10,890 bases of DNA from Alphaproteobacteria bacterium (GTDB lineage Bacteria > Pseudomonadota > Alphaproteobacteria > MED-G09): NCBI GenBank assembly GCA_018658685.1, contig JABHUT010000004.1, positions 1 to 10,890 of the forward strand. The letters are read 5' to 3'. Position numbers and translations under genes: made by a program. The stretch's first letter is position 1, and each line of letters opens with the position of its first letter. Of this stretch, positions 7,204 through 10,890 are shown piece by piece. The notes beneath the pieces were generated by a model, which was not told the DNA's origin, did not search any database, and saw only the letters and a program-made list of their open reading frames with translations.

Positions 7204-8334
7204 ATGATACCAAAAATTAATCTCGATATTAGTAATTCTGATAAAAAAGGTAGGGTAGTTGTTGCTATGTCCGGAGGAGTTGACTCCTCGGTGGCAGCAG
7301 CCCTTGCTAAATTATCAGGTTATGAAACTATAGGTGTCACACTTCAGTTGTATGACTCAGGCTCTTCGCCAAAAAAGAAAGGATCTTGTTGTGCTGGGCA
7401 AGATATTCACGATGCTAAGAAGGTAGCATCCTCTCTAGAAATTCCTCACTATGTTCTTAATTATGAAGAAATTTTTAAAAAAAAAGTTATAGATGATTTC
7501 GCGCTTTCATATGAGAGGGGTGAAACTCCTATTCCATGTGTCTTGTGTAATGAAAAAGTAAAATTCGATGATCTTTTTAAAGTAGCTAAGGATCTTGAGG
7601 CTGATGCCTTAGTTACTGGTCATTATATTTCATCTCAAGAGGGTAAGATGGGGAGAGAAATGTATCGAGCAAAGGATATTGATAGAGACCAAAGTTATTT
7701 TTTATTTAAAACAACAAGAGAGCAACTTGAGTTTCTTAGATTCCCTCTCGGTGGCTTTACTAAGCCTGAGATTCGTAAAATAGCAGATGAACTGGGCTTA
7801 GTTGTTTCACAAAAACCTGATAGCCAAGATATATGTTTTGTTCCTGATGGAAAGTATTCTAATGTTTTGTCAAAGTTAAAACCTGAAGGTTATAAAAAAG
7901 GAAGAATTGTTTCAAAGGAGGGTGACTTTTTAGGTGATCATGATGGAATTGTGAATTTTACCATAGGTCAAAGAAGGGGTTTAGGTTTGGCTACTGGAGA
8001 ACCATTATATGTAATAGATATTGATCCTATTTCATTAGATGTAACTGTAGGCTCTAAGGAAGACCTGAAAAAGGAAATCCTTCATCTTCGTGATGTAAAT
8101 TGGATTGGGGATGAAGATTTTATTAATAAGAGTTATAAAGTGAAGGTTAAGATTGGTTCCACGCTTAACCTTGAGGGGGCTAATCTTATTTCTGAAGGGA
8201 ATAGTATAAGTGTAAAATTAGATTCTGGCATAAGAGAGGGTATTTCGCCAGGCCAAGCTTGTGTCTTTTATGATGATCATAATTCTTCGAGGGTTTTAGG
8301 GGGCGGTTGGATTTATGATAATCGTTTATCTTGA
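7204..8334 (+). CDS. mnmA: tRNA-specific 2-thiouridylase MnmA
   Basis: A 376-residue cytoplasmic enzyme that thiolates U34 of the tRNAs for Lys, Glu and Gln, using ATP and sulfur relayed from a cysteine desulfurase. The ATP-binding P-loop SGGVDSS (23-29) is present, with the nucleophile Cys115 in PCVLCNEKVKF and its partner Cys211 in DSQDICFVPDG. GHYIS (139-143) and FTIGQRRGLG (252-261) are further family blocks, and a C-terminal beta-barrel ends the protein. Length is normal. The start at 7204 is preferred over Met22 because the latter would remove the first beta strand before the P-loop. No Shine-Dalgarno precedes the start. Its TGA overlaps a TTGACA box that probably drives the tRNA gene 41 nt downstream. 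The style of the SCCAGQDIHDA block suggests an alphaproteobacterium. Confidence 0.96.
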   Translation: MIPKINLDISNSDKKGRVVVAMSGGVDSSVAAALAKLSGYETIGVTLQLYDSGSSPKKKGSCCAGQDIHDAKKVASSLEIPHYVLNYEEIFKKKVIDDFALSYERGETPIPCVLCNEKVKFDDLFKVAKDLEADALVTGHYISSQEGKMGREMYRAKDIDRDQSYFLFKTTREQLEFLRFPLGGFTKPEIRKIADELGLVVSQKPDSQDICFVPDGKYSNVLSKLKPEGYKKGRIVSKEGDFLGDHDGIVNFTIGQRRGLGLATGEPLYVIDIDPISLDVTVGSKEDLKKEILHLRDVNWIGDEDFINKSYKVKVKIGSTLNLEGANLISEGNSISVKLDSGIREGISPGQACVFYDDHNSSRVLGGGWIYDNRLS

Positions 8335-8360
8335 CATCATATGATTAACAGCATTATTGA
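8331..8360 (+). promoter_or_regulatory. Probable tRNA promoter overlapping the mnmA stop codon
   Basis: A perfect -35 consensus TTGACA (8331-8336) contains the mnmA stop TGA (8332-8334). The best -10 is TATTGA (8355-8360) after 18 nt, which would start RNA roughly 8-10 nt before the mature tRNA. The -10 is weak (TAT of TATAAT conserved); another A/T box TATATA at 8364-8369 is too far from the -35. Confidence 0.5.
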
Positions 8361-8375
8361 ACATATATACTTTTT

Positions 8376-8452
8376 GGCGGGGTAGCTCAGTTGGTTAGAG
8401 CGGCGGAATCATAATCCGCGTGTCGGGGGTTCAAATCCCTCCCCCGCTACCA
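8376..8452 (+). tRNA. tRNA-Met (anticodon CAU), probably elongator
   Basis: A 77-nt cloverleaf with encoded CCA (8450-8452). The acceptor stem GGCGGGG pairs with CCCCGCT (first pair G-U). The D-arm AGCTCAGTTGGTTAGAGC is present. The anticodon stem GCGGA/TCCGC holds loop ATCATAA with CAT at 8410-8412, and the T-arm GGGGG-TTCAAAT-CCCTC completes it. It is not an initiator: the 1-72 position is paired and the anticodon stem lacks the three consecutive G-C pairs of initiators. The overall sequence resembles alphaproteobacterial elongator tRNA-Met. A tRNA-Ile2 read through lysidine also has a CAU gene anticodon and cannot be excluded fully. There is no hairpin terminator before the phosphatase gene 40 nt downstream. 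Confidence 0.95.
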
Positions 8453-8492
8453 AGTAAATAAATATAAACTAACTCATTATCGAAGGAAAAAG

Positions 8493-9239
8493 ATGAATAA
8501 TAGACTTTTGGAACTCGATGGAGCATCAAATTTTAGAGACTTAGGGGGCTATGAGGCCACTGATGGGATGAGGTTAAAAAAAGGCCTTGTCTATAGATCT
8601 GATAGCCTTTCTTACTTAACTCAAAATGACATAAAGAAAATTCAAAAAATTGGTATTAAAACGGTTTGTGATTTTCGAAGTGATCATGAGATGAAAGAGT
8701 CTCCCTCTCCCTTTAGCTTTGCAACTACTCCAAAATTAAATCATTTACCAATTAAGACATTAGGAACTCAAGATTTAAAAGAGTTATCTTCAAAAGAAGA
8801 CGTAACCAGTCAAGAATTGGCAAATGAGCTCCAAGAGCATTATGTCTTATATGTAAATCAACATAAAAAAGTATACTGTAAATTTATCAACACAATTGCT
8901 AATGGGGAAATCCCTCTCGTGTTCCATTGTTTTGCTGGAAAAGATAGAACGGGTTATGGTGCTTTGCTTTTTTTAAGTATAATGGGCGTAAAAAAAGAAA
9001 CTATTATTGAGGATTATCTATTAACCAATCAATTTTACAAAGGTCCTCTGGTTAATGAGGACTGGCGGGATAACAACTCTGAGCTTCTTAAGCCATTATT
9101 TGAAGCTAGGGTTGATTATATTAATGCAGCATTTAATGAAATTTATAATAAGTATAACAAAATTGAAGATTTTGTGGTTAAAGAATTAGATGTTGATATA
9201 AAAACAATAGATGCTATGAAAAGAAGAATATTAGAGTAA
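8493..9239 (+). CDS. Tyrosine/dual-specificity phosphatase-like protein
   Basis: A 248-residue, probably cytoplasmic protein of the bacterial Y_phosphatase3 type. The N-terminus carries the family block NFRDLGGY (13-20) followed by LVYRSDSL (32-39) and VCDFRSDHE (58-66). The catalytic P-loop is HCFAGKDRTG (145-154), with nucleophile Cys146 and phosphate-binding Arg152; Lys-Asp in the loop is typical of phosphatases that can also act on phosphoinositides. The substrate is unknown. No signal peptide is seen, so it is not an obvious secreted effector. The start is ATG with AAGGA 5-6 nt upstream. It lies 40 nt after the tRNA with no visible terminator and may be read from the tRNA promoter. Its TAA abuts the stop codon of the opposing small gene. 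Confidence 0.88.
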   Translation: MNNRLLELDGASNFRDLGGYEATDGMRLKKGLVYRSDSLSYLTQNDIKKIQKIGIKTVCDFRSDHEMKESPSPFSFATTPKLNHLPIKTLGTQDLKELSSKEDVTSQELANELQEHYVLYVNQHKKVYCKFINTIANGEIPLVFHCFAGKDRTGYGALLFLSIMGVKKETIIEDYLLTNQFYKGPLVNEDWRDNNSELLKPLFEARVDYINAAFNEIYNKYNKIEDFVVKELDVDIKTIDAMKRRILE

Positions 9240-9464
9240 CTATTCCTCTTTTACAAAAGTAACGGCATAGAATTGTTCACCATCAAACAAATCTTTGGCA
9301 TCTTCAACACCTTCGATCATTTGAAACTTTCTAGGAACAATAGTACCTTCCATTCTATATCCTCGAGCGCTCATATTCTTCCTGTGAAATTCCATTGCTG
9401 CTGGAGTAAAGTCTTTAGCTAATACTGTAATTCTTTCAGATTTTTTTTCATTTGATGAATTCAT
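9240..9464 (-). CDS. Small conserved-looking protein of unknown function (74 aa)
   Basis: I do not recognise this family. The product is 74 residues, soluble and charged, with no signal or membrane segment. After a polar N-terminus it shows a likely strand RITVLAKDF (11-19), a helix with AAMEFHRKNMSARGYRMEG (22-40), a basic turn VPRKF (43-47) and a closing strand FYAVTFVKEE (65-74). This strand-helix-strand layout recalls small DUF4177-type proteins, but that is only a loose resemblance. A purine-rich GAGAGA stands about 7 nt before the ATG. It lies 38 nt downstream of the hydroxyacid dehydrogenase on the same strand and may be the last gene of that transcript. The steady codon pattern and the exact fit against the neighbouring stop codon argue that it is real. 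Confidence 0.65.
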   Translation of the reverse strand: MNSSNEKKSERITVLAKDFTPAAMEFHRKNMSARGYRMEGTIVPRKFQMIEGVEDAKDLFDGEQFYAVTFVKEE

Positions 9465-9502
9465 TTTGATCTCTCTCGTTTAATTTATAATACCATATAA
9501 TT

Positions 9503-10531
9503 TTAGTTTTTTCCGTAAAAAACAAACCCTGGAGGTTTTTTCCCTTTTTTAAACTCTTTTAAATTTTTCAAAATTGAGTTTGACCTCCTTGTATCCGAAT
9601 CCATGGTGTGTGCTGAATTATGAGGAGTCATTATAACATTTTCTAATGCGTGAAAAGGAAAATCTGAAGGCCTAGGTTTCTTTTCTGACTTAAAGCCTGG
9701 TTTGGGTCTATCAGGATAAATCCACCAGGTATCAATTGCTGCGCCAGAAATAGTTTTATTTTTTAAACAATTAAATAAGTCTTCTTCATTACAAACATCA
9801 CCTCTGGCAACATTAATAAGAAAGCTATCTTTTTTCATTTTAGATAAAGTCCTTTTATTGATTATATTCTTGGTACTCTCATTTAAATCACATGCAAGAA
9901 TAAGAAAATCACTTTTTGTTAAGAGAGTATCTAAATCTTCAATACTACCGTGCCAGTCTAAATATTGAGGTTTACTTGCTCTTTTAGTTCTATTAATTCC
10001 AAATGTTGTCATTCCTAGAGATTTAGCTCTTTTGGCAGTCTCAACTCCTATTTGACCATAACCTAAAATTCCTATCGTTTTATTATATATTTCGTTATGC
10101 ATACTTTTTGGGTCGGATAATGTTCCGGTCTTCTCCCATGACCCAGACCTAAATTCATTATGGGTAGCTATAAGATCTAAACTTAAAGCTAAGGCTGTTC
10201 CAATAACATATTCAGCCATGGCTTGTTCATGTCCTGCAGCATTTGCTATCATTAAATTTTTTGGTAATAAATTAGGATTAAGCCAATCTGTTCCAGCAAA
10301 AGGGATTTGAAGTAATTTAAGATTTTTTGATGATGATATATATTTAAAAATATTGCCATAAATTAAAGCATCTGATCCTGTGACCGCTACATCTACAATC
10401 TCAAGAAGCTTTGCCAATTTATCAGGACTTTCTGATGGCTCCCAATTAAATATATTCCATGAATTATCAAGATCCTTTTCGAGATCCTCTTGAATGGCTA
10501 TGCCTTTTTTACCAAGAATTAAGAGATTCAT
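9503..10531 (-). CDS. D-isomer-specific 2-hydroxyacid dehydrogenase family protein
   Basis: A 342-residue cytoplasmic NAD(P)-dependent oxidoreductase. The Rossmann signature GILGYGQIG (154-162) is complete, followed by NRTKR (180-184), which suggests a basic pocket that may favour NADP. The family block INVARGDVCNEEDL (239-252) supplies catalytic Arg243, and TPHNSAH (302-308) supplies His304. In the usual D-V-x-x-x-E-P position the protein reads IDTWWIYP (266-273), so the catalytic Glu is replaced by Tyr272, with a proline- and lysine-rich insert after it. This marks a distinct subfamily rather than a standard glycerate or phosphoglycerate dehydrogenase. The ATG follows AGGTG, which overlaps the stop codon of the upstream SDR gene, so the two are coupled. 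The substrate is unknown. Confidence 0.85.
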   Translation of the reverse strand: MNLLILGKKGIAIQEDLEKDLDNSWNIFNWEPSESPDKLAKLLEIVDVAVTGSDALIYGNIFKYISSSKNLKLLQIPFAGTDWLNPNLLPKNLMIANAAGHEQAMAEYVIGTALALSLDLIATHNEFRSGSWEKTGTLSDPKSMHNEIYNKTIGILGYGQIGVETAKRAKSLGMTTFGINRTKRASKPQYLDWHGSIEDLDTLLTKSDFLILACDLNESTKNIINKRTLSKMKKDSFLINVARGDVCNEEDLFNCLKNKTISGAAIDTWWIYPDRPKPGFKSEKKPRPSDFPFHALENVIMTPHNSAHTMDSDTRRSNSILKNLKEFKKGKKPPGFVFYGKN

Positions 10532-10538
10532 TTTTCAC

Positions 10539-10890
10539 CTAAGTAATCGTAACGCCACCATCAATGACAATATTTTGCCCTGTTGTAAATGCACCTGCAT
10601 TACTTGCTAAATAAACTGCAGCGCCAGCTATTTCATCTGGATCACCAATTCGTCTTAAGGGAGCGCGTGATGTAGTTTGTTTAAGTATTTCTGGATTATC
10701 CCATAGCGCTTGAGCAAAGCGTGTTTTAACAATTCCTGGAGAAATACAATTTGCTCTAATATTATCAGGCCCATGTTCTACAGCTATATTTCTTATCAAT
10801 TGCATATCAGCGGCTTTTGAAATTGAGTAGGCGCCTAGCATTTCAGATCCCTTTAATCCTCCTATAGAAGAAATAACTATTATTGAGCCA
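10539..10890 (-). CDS. SDR-family NAD(P)-dependent oxidoreductase, 5' end outside the window
   Basis: The C-terminal 116 residues of a short-chain dehydrogenase/reductase. The frame stays open to the window edge, so the true start lies beyond 10890; the Met at 10839-10841 is internal because the catalytic Ser lies upstream of it. Visible are the catalytic Ser in VISSIGG, then 13 residues on the Tyr of AYSISK with its Lys four residues later. IRANCISPGIVKT, PLRRIGDPDEIAGAAVYLAS and the closing TGQNIVIDGG motif are classical for FabG/DHRS4-like SDRs. The nucleotide-binding N-terminus is not in view, so cofactor preference and substrate cannot be judged. Its TAG sits 7 nt before the start of the 2-hydroxyacid dehydrogenase gene, which indicates one operon and perhaps consecutive steps. 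Confidence 0.92.
   Translation of the reverse strand, partial: GSIIVISSIGGLKGSEMLGAYSISKAADMQLIRNIAVEHGPDNIRANCISPGIVKTRFAQALWDNPEILKQTTSRAPLRRIGDPDEIAGAAVYLASNAGAFTTGQNIVIDGGVTIT

Noticed and set aside
8376..8452. Initiator tRNA-fMet
   Set aside because: The 1-72 position forms a G-U pair rather than a mismatch, and the anticodon stem does not have the three consecutive G-C pairs of initiators.
10539..10841. SDR gene starting at the Met at 10839-10841 as a complete 100-aa protein
   Set aside because: The frame is open to the window edge and the catalytic Ser lies upstream of this Met, so it is internal to a longer gene.
1..10890. CRISPR arrays, insertion sequences, prophage or integration sites
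   Set aside because: No regularly spaced repeats, transposase, integrase or terminal repeats are visible; the tRNA 3' end is not repeated elsewhere in the window.

Overview
This 10.9 kb window comes from an A+T-rich, tightly packed bacterial genome. The CDSs, the tRNA and short gaps account for nearly all of it. The longest non-coding stretch is the 111 bp divergent region at 7093-7203, so no stretch over 300 bases lacks a gene. An alphaproteobacterium, probably a free-living marine type with a streamlined genome, fits best. The support is the MnmA sequence (SCCAGQDIHDA and PCVLCN blocks), the tRNA-Met(CAU) of alphaproteobacterial appearance, two quinohemoprotein alcohol dehydrogenases and the very short gaps. 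This is inference from recognised families; no phylogeny was run.

Layout. 29-1820 (+): a three-gene membrane operon. It has a MotA/TolQ/ExbB-type channel protein, a one-helix TolR/MotB-like partner whose periplasmic part looks like a DUF2135/pre-peptidase-type beta sandwich, and an unrecognised two-helix membrane protein. This looks like an ion-driven motor or force transducer of unknown purpose and is the most likely undescribed system here. 1821-7092 (-): a run reading cysQ (PAP phosphatase), then two tandem paralogous PQQ- and heme-c-dependent alcohol dehydrogenases. A hairpin lies between cysQ and the first dehydrogenase. 7093-7203: the divergent control region, with two inverted repeats. 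7204-9239 (+): mnmA (tRNA 2-thiouridylase), a tRNA-Met(CAU) gene whose probable -35 box overlaps the mnmA stop codon, and a DSP/Tyr-phosphatase-like protein. 9240-10890 (-): reading leftwards, an SDR oxidoreductase cut by the window edge, a D-2-hydroxyacid-dehydrogenase-like protein and a small conserved-looking protein of unknown function.

How the genes may work together. The two dehydrogenases would oxidise alcohols in the periplasm and pass electrons through their own C-terminal cytochrome c domains to the respiratory chain. No PQQ biosynthesis genes are in the window. The SDR and 2-hydroxyacid dehydrogenase are so tightly coupled (the SD of one overlaps the stop of the other) that they probably act in one hydroxyacid or sugar-acid pathway. 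The three motor-like genes are translationally coupled and should form one inner-membrane complex. Two convergent gene pairs (1820/1821 and 9239/9240) meet stop codon to stop codon with no base between them.
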